The notes under the pieces are model-generated. The model ran no database searches, was not told the origin of the DNA, and saw only the letters and a program-made list of their open reading frames with translations. The position numbers were made by a program, and so were the translations under genes. From Metaclostridioides mangenotii (GTDB lineage: Bacteria > Bacillota > Clostridia > Peptostreptococcales > Peptostreptococcaceae): 64,000 nt of DNA. The stretch is from NCBI RefSeq assembly GCF_017873185.1, contig NZ_JAGGJX010000002.1, positions 124,001 to 188,000 of the forward strand, read 5' to 3'. Shown here piece by piece: positions 7,382 to 15,783 of the stretch. Within the stretch, counting starts at the first letter, position 1. Each line of letters opens with the position of its first letter.

Positions 7382-9268
7382 ATGTCAATAACTGTAGAAA
7401 CAGCGAAAGCTCATGAAAATGACCCAGCGGTATGCTGCTGTAGAGCTGAGGCAGGGACAGTATTAGAACCATCAAATTTAGAAGATCCAGCTATATTTGC
7501 GGATTTAGAAGATTCAGGATTATTAACTATTTCAGACGAATGCTTAAAAATTGGTCAAGTTTTAGGAGCGAAATTAGTGAAAACTGTAGACGCTTTAATG
7601 CCAATAACAGCTGCTGATTTAGACGCTGTAGTTCCAATGGCAGGTGTAGAAGAAGCACCAGCAGAAGAAGAAGCACCAGTTGCTGATGCAGTAGCAGCAG
7701 TAGCTCCAGTAGCACCAGTTGCTCCAATGGCAGCATCAGGACAAACTGTTAAGATTCATATAGGTGAAGGAAGAGATATCAACTTAGAAATTCCTTTAGG
7801 TGTAGCAGCTCAAATGGGTGTTGTACCAGCTGCAGCAGTAGAAAGTGCAGCAGTTGCTCCAGTAGCAGAAGTTGCAGCTCCAGTTGATGAAAGCAAACTG
7901 CTTAGAAGTTTAAAGAAAACTCACTATAAAATAGAAAAAGTTGAATTTGCTGATGAGACTAAAATCGAAGGAACTACTCTTTTCATAAGAAAAGCTGAAG
8001 AGATCTGTGCAGATGCTCAAGCTACTGAAGAGTTAGTTAAAGATTTACAATTAGAAATAATAACTCCAGCTGATTACGGTAAGTACAGTGAAGCTGTAAT
8101 GGACATCCAACCAATAGCTACTAAAGAAGAAGGTGAGCTTGGTGAAGGTGTTACTAGAGTATTAGATGGTGTTGTTGCAGTTCTTACAGGAACAGACGAA
8201 AACGGAGTTCAAATAGGTGAATTCGGTTCTTCAGAAGGTGTTCTTGAAACTAACATCATGTGGGGTAGACCAGGTGCTGCTGACAAAGGTGAAATATTCA
8301 TCAAAGGTCAAGCAACTATAAAAGCTGGAACTAACATGGAAAGAGTTGGACCACTAGCTGCTCATAAGGCATTCGACTTCGTAATACAAGAAGTAAGAGA
8401 AGCTCTTAAGAAAGCTGATAACTCTCTAGTTGTTGATGAAGAAGTTATAGAGCAATACAGAAGATCAGGAAAGAAAAAGATAGTTGTAATAAAAGAAATA
8501 ATGGGACAAGGTGCAATGCATGATAACTTAATATTACCAGTTGAACCAGTTGGTACATTAGGAGCTCATCCAAACGTTGACCTTGGAAATATACCAGTAG
8601 TTCTTTCTCCACTTGAAGTATTAGATGGTGGTATACATGCACTTACTTGTATAGGACCTGCTTCTAAAGAGATGTCAAGACATTACTTCAGAGAGCCATT
8701 AGTAATAAGAGCTATGGATGATGAAGAAGTAGATTTAGTAGGAGTTGTATTCGTTGGTTCTCCACAAGCAAACTCTGAGAAATTCTACGTATCTAAGAGA
8801 TTAGGTATGTTAGTTGAGTCTATGGAAGTAGATGGAGCTATCATAACTACAGAAGGATTTGGTAATAACCACATAGACTTCGCTTCTCATATAGAAGAAA
8901 TCGGTAAGAGAGGTATACCAGTAGTTGGTGTTACATTCTCAGCTGTTCAAGGTGCTCTAGTTGTTGGTAACAAGTACATGACTCACATGGTTGATAACAA
9001 CAAGTCTAGACAAGGTATAGAGAACGAAATATTATCAAACAATACTTTATCACCAGAAGATGCAGTAAGAGCTATGGCTATGCTTAAAACAGCTATGGTT
9101 GGTGAAGAAGTAAAAACTCCAGAAAGAAAATGGAATCCAAATGTTAAATTAAATAACGTGGATGCTATAGAAAAAGCTACTGGAGAGAAGATAGTTCTTG
9201 AAGAAAATGAGCAATCTTTACCAATGAGTAAGAAGAGAAAAGAAATATACGAAGTAGAAGCTAACTAA
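7382..9268 (+). CDS. prdA: D-proline reductase proprotein PrdA
   Basis: PrdA (628 residues) is the precursor that is cut to give the two pyruvoyl-enzyme subunits of D-proline reductase, which opens D-proline to 5-aminovalerate. The processing site is visible as ALTCIGPAS with Cys423 (codon 8648-8650); in the family this cysteine becomes the N-terminal pyruvoyl group. Residues about 90-180 are a long Ala/Val/Pro-rich linker between the N-terminal segment and the core. A GGAGGT ribosome site precedes the ATG. It lies in the prdC-prdA-orf-prdB operon behind the sigma-54 promoter. Many codons are of highly expressed type. Confidence 0.95.
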   Translation: MSITVETAKAHENDPAVCCCRAEAGTVLEPSNLEDPAIFADLEDSGLLTISDECLKIGQVLGAKLVKTVDALMPITAADLDAVVPMAGVEEAPAEEEAPVADAVAAVAPVAPVAPMAASGQTVKIHIGEGRDINLEIPLGVAAQMGVVPAAAVESAAVAPVAEVAAPVDESKLLRSLKKTHYKIEKVEFADETKIEGTTLFIRKAEEICADAQATEELVKDLQLEIITPADYGKYSEAVMDIQPIATKEEGELGEGVTRVLDGVVAVLTGTDENGVQIGEFGSSEGVLETNIMWGRPGAADKGEIFIKGQATIKAGTNMERVGPLAAHKAFDFVIQEVREALKKADNSLVVDEEVIEQYRRSGKKKIVVIKEIMGQGAMHDNLILPVEPVGTLGAHPNVDLGNIPVVLSPLEVLDGGIHALTCIGPASKEMSRHYFREPLVIRAMDDEEVDLVGVVFVGSPQANSEKFYVSKRLGMLVESMEVDGAIITTEGFGNNHIDFASHIEEIGKRGIPVVGVTFSAVQGALVVGNKYMTHMVDNNKSRQGIENEILSNNTLSPEDAVRAMAMLKTAMVGEEVKTPERKWNPNVKLNNVDAIEKATGEKIVLEENEQSLPMSKKRKEIYEVEAN

Positions 9269-9311
9269 GATTAATATATAAGTAAATTTGGCAAAGAGAG
9301 GAAAATGTAGT

Positions 9312-9614
9312 ATGGATAGATTAAAGTATATATCTTCAGAGAGAATGTATGAAGGAGTTATCGTGGAAATTACTGAGGCAAGTGTTACTATAGATTTAAA
9401 AGGTAGACTTGGACAATTTAAAATTCCACACAGAATGCTTATAACTGAAGATAAGCCTAAAATAGGTCAGGAAGTTGGATTTCTGTTAAGCTATCCAGAA
9501 GTGTTGGATCCAGAGCCAAACCAAGAGTATCTCAACAATATGGAGAGAGAAAGACAGACAAGAGAAGCAATCAAAAAAAGAATGCAAGAAAAGAATGACT
9601 TAGAAAATAAATAA
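9312..9614 (+). CDS. Small conserved prd-operon protein (CBO2463/CBO2479-like)
   Basis: This 100-residue protein between prdA and prdB has an S1/OB-like beta segment at its N-terminus (MYEGVIVEITEASVTIDLKG) and a charged helical C-terminus. Proteins of this type recur between prdA and prdB in clostridia; I recognise them as the CBO2463/CBO2479 group, with no established role. The ATG at 9312 is preferred because GAGAGG lies 8-16 bases upstream; an in-frame TTG at 9288 has no ribosome site. A chaperone or RNA-binding role for reductase assembly is possible but is speculation. Confidence 0.7.
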   Translation: MDRLKYISSERMYEGVIVEITEASVTIDLKGRLGQFKIPHRMLITEDKPKIGQEVGFLLSYPEVLDPEPNQEYLNNMERERQTREAIKKRMQEKNDLENK

Positions 9615-9657
9615 ATTCTAAATTCAAGGTTTTAAATATAGAAGGGAGAGGAAATAT

Positions 9658-10383
9658 ATGAGTCTTACATCAGTAAAAGGACTTCAATCTGAAATTTTCG
9701 TACCAATAACACCTCCTCCAGTATGGACTCCTGTAACTAAAGAATTAAAAGATATGACAATTGCTTTAGCTACAGCAGCAGGTGTACATTTAAAGAGTGA
9801 CAAGAGATTCAATTTAGCAGGTGATACAACTTACAGAGTTGTACCTGATAGTGCTAAAGTTGAAGATTTAATGGTATCACATGGTGGATACGATAACGCA
9901 GATGCAAATAGAGACATAAACTGTATGTTCCCTATAGATAGATTACATGAAATAGTTAAAGAAGGATTTGTAAAAGCTATCGCTCCAATGCACTACACAT
10001 TCATGGGTGGTGGTGGAGACCAAACAGCATTTACTGAAAAAACTGGTCCAGAAATAGCTCAAAAGCTTAAAGAAGAGGGCGTTGACGCTGTAGTTATGAC
10101 AGCAGGCTGAGGTACTTGCCATAGAACTGCCGCGATCGTGCAGAGAGCCATAGAAGAAGCTGGTATACCAACAATAATGATAGCAGCTCTTCCTCCAGTA
10201 GTTAGACAAAACGGATCTCCTAGAGCTGTTGCTCCATTAGTTCCAATGGGTGCTAACGCTGGTGAACCAAATAATATAGAAATGCAAACAGGAATACTTA
10301 AAGATACTTTAAGACAATTAGTAGCGATACCTTCAGCTGGTAAGATTGTTCCATTACCATATGAGTATCATGCTAGTATCTAG
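9658..10383 (+). CDS. prdB: D-proline reductase selenoprotein subunit PrdB (TGA read as Sec)
   Basis: PrdB carries the redox-active selenocysteine of D-proline reductase. The frame runs from ATG at 9658 (GGGAGAGG upstream) to TGA at 10108-10110 and continues to TAG at 10381-10383 with full family similarity on both sides. The TGA is selenocysteine 151 in the active-site motif AG-Sec-GTCHRT; the family position is about 151-152. Full length is 241 residues. Immediately after the TGA a short CTGC/GCAG stem (10127-10143) may be the SECIS element. Without recoding the product would lose its active site and C-terminal third. Confidence 0.95.
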
Positions 10384-10403
10384 TAGATAATAGTCAAAAT
10401 ATA

Positions 10404-10438
10404 AAACCCTGCTTCTTAAATTTTAAGAAGTAGGGTTT
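10404..10438 (+). terminator. Hairpin between prdB and prdD
   Basis: AAACCCT-g-CTTCTTAAA pairs with TTTAAGAAG-t-AGGGTTT, one mismatch, a 35-base hairpin. No T-run follows, so it may be a partial terminator or an mRNA-stabilising 3' end that lowers prdD expression relative to prdAB. Confidence 0.6.
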
Positions 10439-10457
10439 ACAAATAAAGGTGAATTTA

Positions 10458-11216
10458 ATGGAAGAAAAAATATTGAGAAGGCTAGTAATAAAGCCATTTC
10501 ACATTAACGAAGTTAAATCTGGACCGAAGACTAAAATTGACAAAAATGAACTTATAATAAATGTTAGTAAAGTTGATGAACTATTGGCAAATTGTGAATT
10601 GATCACAGATATCAAGCTAGATATAATTAAACCAGGAGACCATAATAGAGAGATAAATACTATTATGGATATAATACCGATATCAACTAAAGTACTGGGA
10701 AGAATTGGAGAAGGAATCACACATACACTTACGGGTGTCTATGTAATGCTGACAGGTGTAGATGAAGATGGCAGACAAATGCATGAATTTGGATCATCTG
10801 AAGGTATTCTTAGCGAACAAATGGTCTTTGGTAGATGTGGGACACCGGACAAAAATGATTATATAATACATCTGGATGTTACACTAAAAGGCGGGTTGCC
10901 ATTTTCAAGAAGCCTAGCTCTGGAATCATTTAAAGTGTGTGACGAATTTATACAAGAAATTAGGGACATTTTAAAAGTAGAAGATGGGCGAAATGCTGCG
11001 GAATCTCGTGAATATTTTGACAAAATCAAACCTAATTCAAAAAAAGTTGTAATCGTCAAGCAGATTGCCGGGCAAGGTGCAATGTATGACAATCAGTTAT
11101 TCTCAGATGAACCGAGTGGATTCCACGGAGGTACATCTATTATAGATATGTGTAATGTGCCTATGATAATTTCACCAAATGAATACAGGGATGGCGCTCT
11201 TAGAGCCATGACTTAA
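10458..11216 (+). CDS. prdD: PrdD, homologue of the N-terminal (beta) part of PrdA
   Basis: PrdD (252 residues) aligns with the PrdA core before the processing cysteine: shared stretches include GEGITHTLTGVYVMLTG, EFGSSEGIL, and VKQIAGQGAMYDNQL. It ends in ALRAMT, exactly where PrdA has ALTCIGPAS. The ATG at 10458 is preferred (AAAGGTGA upstream); an in-frame GTG at 10449 overlaps that site. The next gene, prdE, continues the PrdA homology after 14 bases. PrdD and PrdE are known companions of proline reductase of uncertain function. No cysteine remains at the break, so no pyruvoyl group can be formed. Confidence 0.88.
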   Translation: MEEKILRRLVIKPFHINEVKSGPKTKIDKNELIINVSKVDELLANCELITDIKLDIIKPGDHNREINTIMDIIPISTKVLGRIGEGITHTLTGVYVMLTGVDEDGRQMHEFGSSEGILSEQMVFGRCGTPDKNDYIIHLDVTLKGGLPFSRSLALESFKVCDEFIQEIRDILKVEDGRNAAESREYFDKIKPNSKKVVIVKQIAGQGAMYDNQLFSDEPSGFHGGTSIIDMCNVPMIISPNEYRDGALRAMT

Positions 11217-11230
11217 AGGAGGAGAAGCAA

Positions 11231-11701
11231 ATGGGAATAGGACCTTCAACAAAAGAAACCTCTCTCCATCACTTTAGAGATCCTCTTTTAGATGTTGTAG
11301 GAGAAGACAAAGATGTAGACCTTGTAGGGGTTATAGTACTTGGTACACCTCAAGACAATAAATACAAAACCTTTGTCGGTCAGAGAACAGCAGCGTGGTT
11401 AGAGGCTATGCGTGTAGATGGAGTTATCCTATCTTCAGATGGTTGGGGAAACTCGCATGTAGATTACGCAAATACATTTGAAGAGATAGGTAAACGAGAC
11501 ATACCCACTGTAGGAGTTACCTTCAATGGTGTTCAAGCAAAATTTGTAGTTACTAATGAGTACATGAACACTATAGTAGATATAAACAAGTCTGAAGAAG
11601 GAATTGAAACAGAGGTTGTCGGTGAAAACAATACAAATGAAATTGACGCCAAGAAAGCGCTTGCTTTTTTGAAATTAAAGATGAGAAACCATAGTAAATA
11701 A
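11231..11701 (+). CDS. prdE: PrdE, homologue of the C-terminal (alpha) part of PrdA
   Basis: PrdE (156 residues) begins MGIGPSTKETSLHHFRDPL, matching PrdA just after its processing site (CIGPASKEMSRHYFREPL), and continues with shared segments such as DLVGVIVLGTP, DGVILSSDGWGNSHVDYA and TVGVTFNGVQAKFV. It has its own AAAGGAGG overlapping the prdD stop, 14 bases apart, so the pair is cotranscribed and probably coassembled. The initiator methionine stands in place of the catalytic cysteine. The role in proline metabolism is inferred from conserved operon context. A decayed second copy of its 3' end follows directly. Confidence 0.87.
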   Translation: MGIGPSTKETSLHHFRDPLLDVVGEDKDVDLVGVIVLGTPQDNKYKTFVGQRTAAWLEAMRVDGVILSSDGWGNSHVDYANTFEEIGKRDIPTVGVTFNGVQAKFVVTNEYMNTIVDINKSEEGIETEVVGENNTNEIDAKKALAFLKLKMRNHSK

Positions 11702-11703
11702 AA

Positions 11704-11892
11704 GAATTAATTCCAACTATTAGTCTTACAGTTATGGTAATTCATGGATTTATTGTTAAAAATAAATATATGAAGACCATAGTTGATTATTATAAGACAG
11801 AGGGCCATGTAGATACTGAAAAGATTGGCCGAAATAATATAGAAAAAGTTGACGCCGAAAAGCACTTTTTTTCTAAAACTCGAAATGAGTAG
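11704..11892 (+). pseudogene. Remnant of a second prdE-like gene
   Basis: Right after the prdE stop the sequence encodes, in one open frame of 62 codons, a degraded copy of the PrdE C-terminus: IPTISLTVMVIHGFIVKNKY, then MKTIVDYYKTEGH and KVDAEKHFF, against IPTVGVTFNGVQAKFVVTNEY, MNTIVDINKSEEG and EIDAKKALAFL in PrdE. It has no ribosome site and lacks the first half. Related clostridia carry a second prdE copy, so this is probably what is left of one. Confidence 0.75.
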
Positions 11893-11946
11893 TGGAGAAG
11901 TCGAAGATGCAAAATAGGCAAATAAAAACTAAGGGGGATTTTTTAA

Positions 11947-12954
11947 ATGAAATTCAGCAAAAGTATTCAAGCAATTGACTCTCATACAGCAGGAGAGGCA
12001 ACAAGAATCGTAGTAGGTGGAATACCTAATATAAAAGGTAACACAATGGCTGAGAAAAAGGAATTCTTAGAGGAAAACTTAGATCATATAAGAACTGGTA
12101 TAATGTTAGAGCCAAGAGGACACAATGATATGTTTGGTTCAGTAATGACTCAACCTTGTGATCCAGAAGCTGACTTTGGTGTAATCTTCATGGATGGTGG
12201 AGGATACCTAAACATGTGTGGACATGGTACTATAGGTGCTATGACAGTTGCAGTAGAAACTGGTGTTGTTCCAGTAACTGAGCCAACTACTCACATAGTT
12301 ATGGAAGCTCCAGCAGGGATAGTAAGAGGAGATGTATCAGTAGTAGATGGTAAAGCTAAAGAAGTTTCTTTCTTAAACGTACCATCTTTCTTATACAAAG
12401 AAGGAGTAGAAGTTGACTTACCAGGTGTTGGTACAGTTAAATTCGATATATCATTCGGTGGAAGTTTCTTCGCTATAATCCACGCTAGCCAATTAGGATT
12501 AAAAATAGTTCCAGAAAATGCTGGTAAATTAACTGAACTATCTATGAAGTTAAGAGACATCATAAATGAAACTATAGAAATACAACATCCTACTTTAGCT
12601 CACATAAAAACTGTAGACCTTATTGAAATCTACGATGAGCCTACTCATCCAGAAGCAACTTACAAAAATGTTGTTATATTTGGTCAAGGTCAAGTAGACA
12701 GATCTCCATGTGGAACTGGAACAAGTGCTAAACTTGCTACACTTTACGCTAAAGGTGAATTAAAAATAGGAGAAAAATTCGTATATGAAAGTATACTAGG
12801 AACATTATTCAAAGGTGAAATAGTAGAAACTACTAAAGTTGGAGATATCAACGCTATAATCCCAAGAATAAGTGGTTCTGCTTATATGACAGGATTCAAC
12901 AACTTTATGTTTGATGATGAAGATCCAGTTAAATACGGATTTATTTTAAAATAA
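11947..12954 (+). CDS. prdF: Proline racemase PrdF
   Basis: PrdF (335 residues) interconverts L- and D-proline in a cofactor-free two-base reaction, supplying D-proline to the reductase. Both catalytic cysteines are present: Cys91 in MCGHGTIG and Cys255 in SPCGTGTSA. The N-terminus DSHTAGEATR is the usual substrate-proximal motif. Length is normal for the family. An AGGGGGA ribosome site precedes the ATG. It closes the prd locus and is followed by a strong hairpin. The distance from the prdE remnant is short, so it may be read from the prd promoter. Confidence 0.94.
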   Translation: MKFSKSIQAIDSHTAGEATRIVVGGIPNIKGNTMAEKKEFLEENLDHIRTGIMLEPRGHNDMFGSVMTQPCDPEADFGVIFMDGGGYLNMCGHGTIGAMTVAVETGVVPVTEPTTHIVMEAPAGIVRGDVSVVDGKAKEVSFLNVPSFLYKEGVEVDLPGVGTVKFDISFGGSFFAIIHASQLGLKIVPENAGKLTELSMKLRDIINETIEIQHPTLAHIKTVDLIEIYDEPTHPEATYKNVVIFGQGQVDRSPCGTGTSAKLATLYAKGELKIGEKFVYESILGTLFKGEIVETTKVGDINAIIPRISGSAYMTGFNNFMFDDEDPVKYGFILK

Positions 12955-12977
12955 GTAATTATTTAACAATGATTTGA

Positions 12978-13018
12978 ATACTATAGAGTAGCAAAATAAA
13001 ATCGCTACTCTATAGTAT
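12978..13018 (+). terminator. Strong hairpin after prdF
   Basis: A perfect 15-bp stem (ATACTATAGAGTAGC and its complement) with an 11-base loop lies 24 bases past the prdF stop. No T-run follows it, but its position at the end of the operon fits a terminator or transcript-end stabiliser. Confidence 0.65.
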
Positions 13019-13088
13019 AAAACAAAATCTAAGTAATCAATAGGGATAGAATTATCAGAATATAACAAAAAAAGAAAGGGGACTTGAA

Positions 13089-13979
13089 ATGATAGTCAAT
13101 ATTGTGCGTGGTTTATTTGTTGCGTTTGCAGCGTTTTTCGGAATTATATTTGGTAGAGATGTAGTAAAAGCTAATAAAGAAGGAAAAATGGAAGAAGATA
13201 TTAGCTTTGGAAAATCACTTGCTACAGGTTTTGTGACTGATTTTGGTGATACTTTAGGCATAGGTTCATTTGCACCTACAGTAGCGATGTTTAAGTTTTT
13301 AAAAATAAAAGTACCTGATAGACTAATACCAGGAACTTTAAATGTTAGTCACACAATACCAGTACTTTTAGAGGCATTTATATTTACAGCAGTTATTAAA
13401 GTTGATCCACTTACACTTACAGTATTAATAGCATCAGCGGTTGTTGGATCATATATTGGAGCAGGAATAATAGCTAAACTTGACGAGAAAAAAGTTCAAT
13501 TAATAATGGGGATAGCATTAGCAATTACAGCAATTATAATGTTATTATCTCATCCTTGGGTTGATATGATGCCAGGTGGTGGAACTGCAACAGGACTTAC
13601 AGGTATTAAACTTATAATAGGTGCAGTAGGTAACTTTATACTAGGAGCATTAATGACAGCTGGAATAGGATTATATGGACCTTGTATGGCTCTTGTTTAC
13701 TTCCTAGGAATGTCACCAGACGTTGCTTTCCCAATAATGATGGGATCTTGTGCAATGTTAATGCCGGTTGCAAGTTCTAAGTTTATAAAAGAAGAAGCAT
13801 ACAGCAAAAAAGCATCTCTAGGTATAGTGATAGGTGGTGTAATTGGGGTTATAGTTGCAATTAAGTTCTTCCAAGGTTTACCTATGGATATACTAAAACT
13901 TCTAGTTGTTGCAGTTATCGCTTACACAGCTGTTACAATGTTAATGTCAGCAACTAAAAAGAAAGCTGAAGTTCAATAA
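13089..13979 (+). CDS. TSUP (TauE/SafE) family membrane permease, copy 1
   Basis: This 296-residue polytopic protein belongs to the TSUP family (sulfite/sulfonate/organic anion permeases), with about eight membrane segments in two homologous halves. Characteristic segments are TDFGDTLGIGSFAPT in the first half and the repeated glycine-rich loop LGALMTAGIGLYGPC in the second. The substrate cannot be read from the sequence. AAAGGGG precedes the ATG. The gene lies just after prdF and is followed by a terminator and a second, clearly paralogous copy. A role in exporting a fermentation product or importing a substrate of the prd pathway is possible but unsupported. Confidence 0.85.
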   Translation: MIVNIVRGLFVAFAAFFGIIFGRDVVKANKEGKMEEDISFGKSLATGFVTDFGDTLGIGSFAPTVAMFKFLKIKVPDRLIPGTLNVSHTIPVLLEAFIFTAVIKVDPLTLTVLIASAVVGSYIGAGIIAKLDEKKVQLIMGIALAITAIIMLLSHPWVDMMPGGGTATGLTGIKLIIGAVGNFILGALMTAGIGLYGPCMALVYFLGMSPDVAFPIMMGSCAMLMPVASSKFIKEEAYSKKASLGIVIGGVIGVIVAIKFFQGLPMDILKLLVVAVIAYTAVTMLMSATKKKAEVQ

Positions 13980-14037
13980 AAAGTTGTAATTTAGTTAAAA
14001 ATTTATTAAAATAACTATGTTAGTTATTAATATAAAG

Positions 14038-14068
14038 ATAGTAGATTATTATTAATCTACTATTTTTT
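14038..14068 (+). terminator. Terminator after TSUP copy 1
   Basis: A perfect 11-bp stem (ATAGTAGATTA) with a 4-base loop is followed by six T residues. Confidence 0.88.
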
Positions 14069-14126
14069 ATTGCTATTTTTTAATTAACAGTATACTAAAT
14101 AGAAATTTGACATCGGAGGAAATGTA

Positions 14127-15008
14127 ATGGTAGTTAGTATTTTAAGAGGATTGTTGATTGTTTTTGGAGGCGTTTATGCTATAATATTTGGTCGAGATTA
14201 CTCGATAGCGGCAAAAGCAAAGAAGTTGGAAGAGGATATAAGTGTAGTAAAAAGCGCTATTATTGGATTTATAACAAATTTATTTGATACTTTAGGAATA
14301 GGTTCATTTGCAACATCAATAGCATTATTTAAAGCTTTAAAGCTAAATATTCCAGACAAAAATATACCTGGAACATTAAATGTATGTCATACTATACCGA
14401 TTATTACACAAGCACTTATATATACAACGGTAGTAAAAGTCGATCCGCTTACACTTATAGTGCTTATAGCGGCAGCAGTAGTAGGTTCGTATTTAGGAGC
14501 AGGAATCATATCAAAAATGGATGAAAAGAAAGTTCAAATCATTGTAGGTATAGCACTTGCAGTAGCAGCTGTAATAATGTTTTTATCACATCCTTGGATA
14601 GATAAGATGCCAGGAGGTGGTACAGCGACAGGTCTTACAGGCGCTAAGCTTTTAATAGGAGCTGTAGGTAACTTTATATTAGGTGCTCTTATGACTGCTG
14701 GAATTGGTCTTTATGGGCCTTGTATGGCCATGGTGTATTTTTTAGGGATGTCGCCAACAGTTGCATACCCTATAATGATGGGATCTTGTGCACTTTTAAT
14801 GCCTGTATCGAGTGCAAAGTTTATAAAAGAAGGTGCATACTGTAAGAAAGTATCGCTTCCTATTGCAATAAGCGGTATATTCGGGGTTATAGTTGCAGTG
14901 AAGTTTTTTACAGGATTGCCAATGGATTATTTAAAATTAGTGGTAATAGTTGTCATTGCATATACTTCAGCAACTATGCTTAGATCAGCTTTAAAAAGGA
15001 AAAGTTAA
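14127..15008 (+). CDS. TSUP (TauE/SafE) family membrane permease, copy 2
   Basis: This 293-residue protein is a close paralogue of the preceding gene over its whole length: the loops FDTLGIGSFATS, GTLNVCHTIP and LGALMTAGIGLYGPCMAMVYF are nearly the same. The copies use different synonymous codons, so the duplication is not recent. GGAGG precedes the ATG, and the gene has its own leader and terminator, so the two may be regulated separately. Tandem TSUP pairs might form a heteromer or have distinct substrates; neither can be decided here. Confidence 0.85.
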   Translation: MVVSILRGLLIVFGGVYAIIFGRDYSIAAKAKKLEEDISVVKSAIIGFITNLFDTLGIGSFATSIALFKALKLNIPDKNIPGTLNVCHTIPIITQALIYTTVVKVDPLTLIVLIAAAVVGSYLGAGIISKMDEKKVQIIVGIALAVAAVIMFLSHPWIDKMPGGGTATGLTGAKLLIGAVGNFILGALMTAGIGLYGPCMAMVYFLGMSPTVAYPIMMGSCALLMPVSSAKFIKEGAYCKKVSLPIAISGIFGVIVAVKFFTGLPMDYLKLVVIVVIAYTSATMLRSALKRKS

Positions 15009-15065
15009 TAAATGATTATAATCGGTTAGATATATATAAAGATTAAATGAATAGAAAAAGTAAGC

Positions 15066-15095
15066 AAAAAAAGGCAGAGCAATCTGCCTTTTTTT
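15066..15095. terminator. Bidirectional terminator after TSUP copy 2
   Basis: GGCAG/CTGCC stem extended by an A-run on the left and an eight-base T-rich run on the right, the form of a terminator working on both strands. Confidence 0.88.
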
Positions 15096-15198
15096 AGTAA
15101 AATATTATATTGAGTAAAGTAAATAGAAAAATATATTATAAAAAAATAAAACCTTTTATAAACACAACTCGTTATATAAGTGAAAGGGGGATGAGAAT

Positions 15199-15783
15199 TT
15201 GGCACAGACTGATGAAAAGCTAATAAAAGAGATACTAAAAGGAAATGAAAGTGCAATGGAAATACTAGTTAAAAGACATTATGATCTTGTACATAGCTAT
15301 ATATATAGAACCACAAATGACTATAATATAGCCTACGATATAACCCAAGATGTATTTATAAAAATGATGAAAAACATAGATAAATATAATTTAGAAAATA
15401 GGAAGTTTCAAAGTTGGTTATTAAAAATAGCAGTAAATACAACAAAAGATTACTTTAGAAGTAAAACATATAAACAAAGAATTAAAAACTATGATATAGA
15501 AAAACATCAAATAGAAGATACATTAAATATTATTGATATAATTTCTAAAAAAGAAGAAGCAATAAAAATAAAAGAAGCTGTTGCAAACTTACCAAGTCTT
15601 CAAAGAGAAGCAATATTTTTAAAGTATTATAACGATTTAAAAATAAAAGAGATAAGTGATATTACCGGAGATAATGAAAACACTATAAAATCAAGATTAT
15701 TTAATGGAATAAAAAATTTAAAGAAATTACTTGGAGGTGATATGTTTGAAGACGAATTGCAACATATACAAACTAAGATGTGA
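15199..15783 (+). CDS. ECF-type RNA polymerase sigma factor
   Basis: The 194-residue protein has sigma region 2 (YDITQDVFIKMMKNI, core-binding and -10 recognition) and region 4 (LPSLQREAIFLKYYNDLKIK then a helix-turn-helix ending KSRLFNGIKNLKKLL), without regions 1 and 3, as in group 4 (ECF) sigma factors. The start is TTG at 15199 with AAAGGGGG 8 bases upstream. The 3' end overlaps the next gene, a membrane protein likely to be its regulator, and an ABC transporter follows, so it probably responds to envelope or antimicrobial stress. The high AT content and AGA/ATA-rich codons differ from the prd genes. Confidence 0.88.
   Translation: MAQTDEKLIKEILKGNESAMEILVKRHYDLVHSYIYRTTNDYNIAYDITQDVFIKMMKNIDKYNLENRKFQSWLLKIAVNTTKDYFRSKTYKQRIKNYDIEKHQIEDTLNIIDIISKKEEAIKIKEAVANLPSLQREAIFLKYYNDLKIKEISDITGDNENTIKSRLFNGIKNLKKLLGGDMFEDELQHIQTKM

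Noticed and set aside
7527-7736. Leucine-rich 69-codon frame on the minus strand
   Set aside because: It is the reverse of the Ala/Val/Pro-rich linker of prdA, which gives runs of leucine codons when read backwards.
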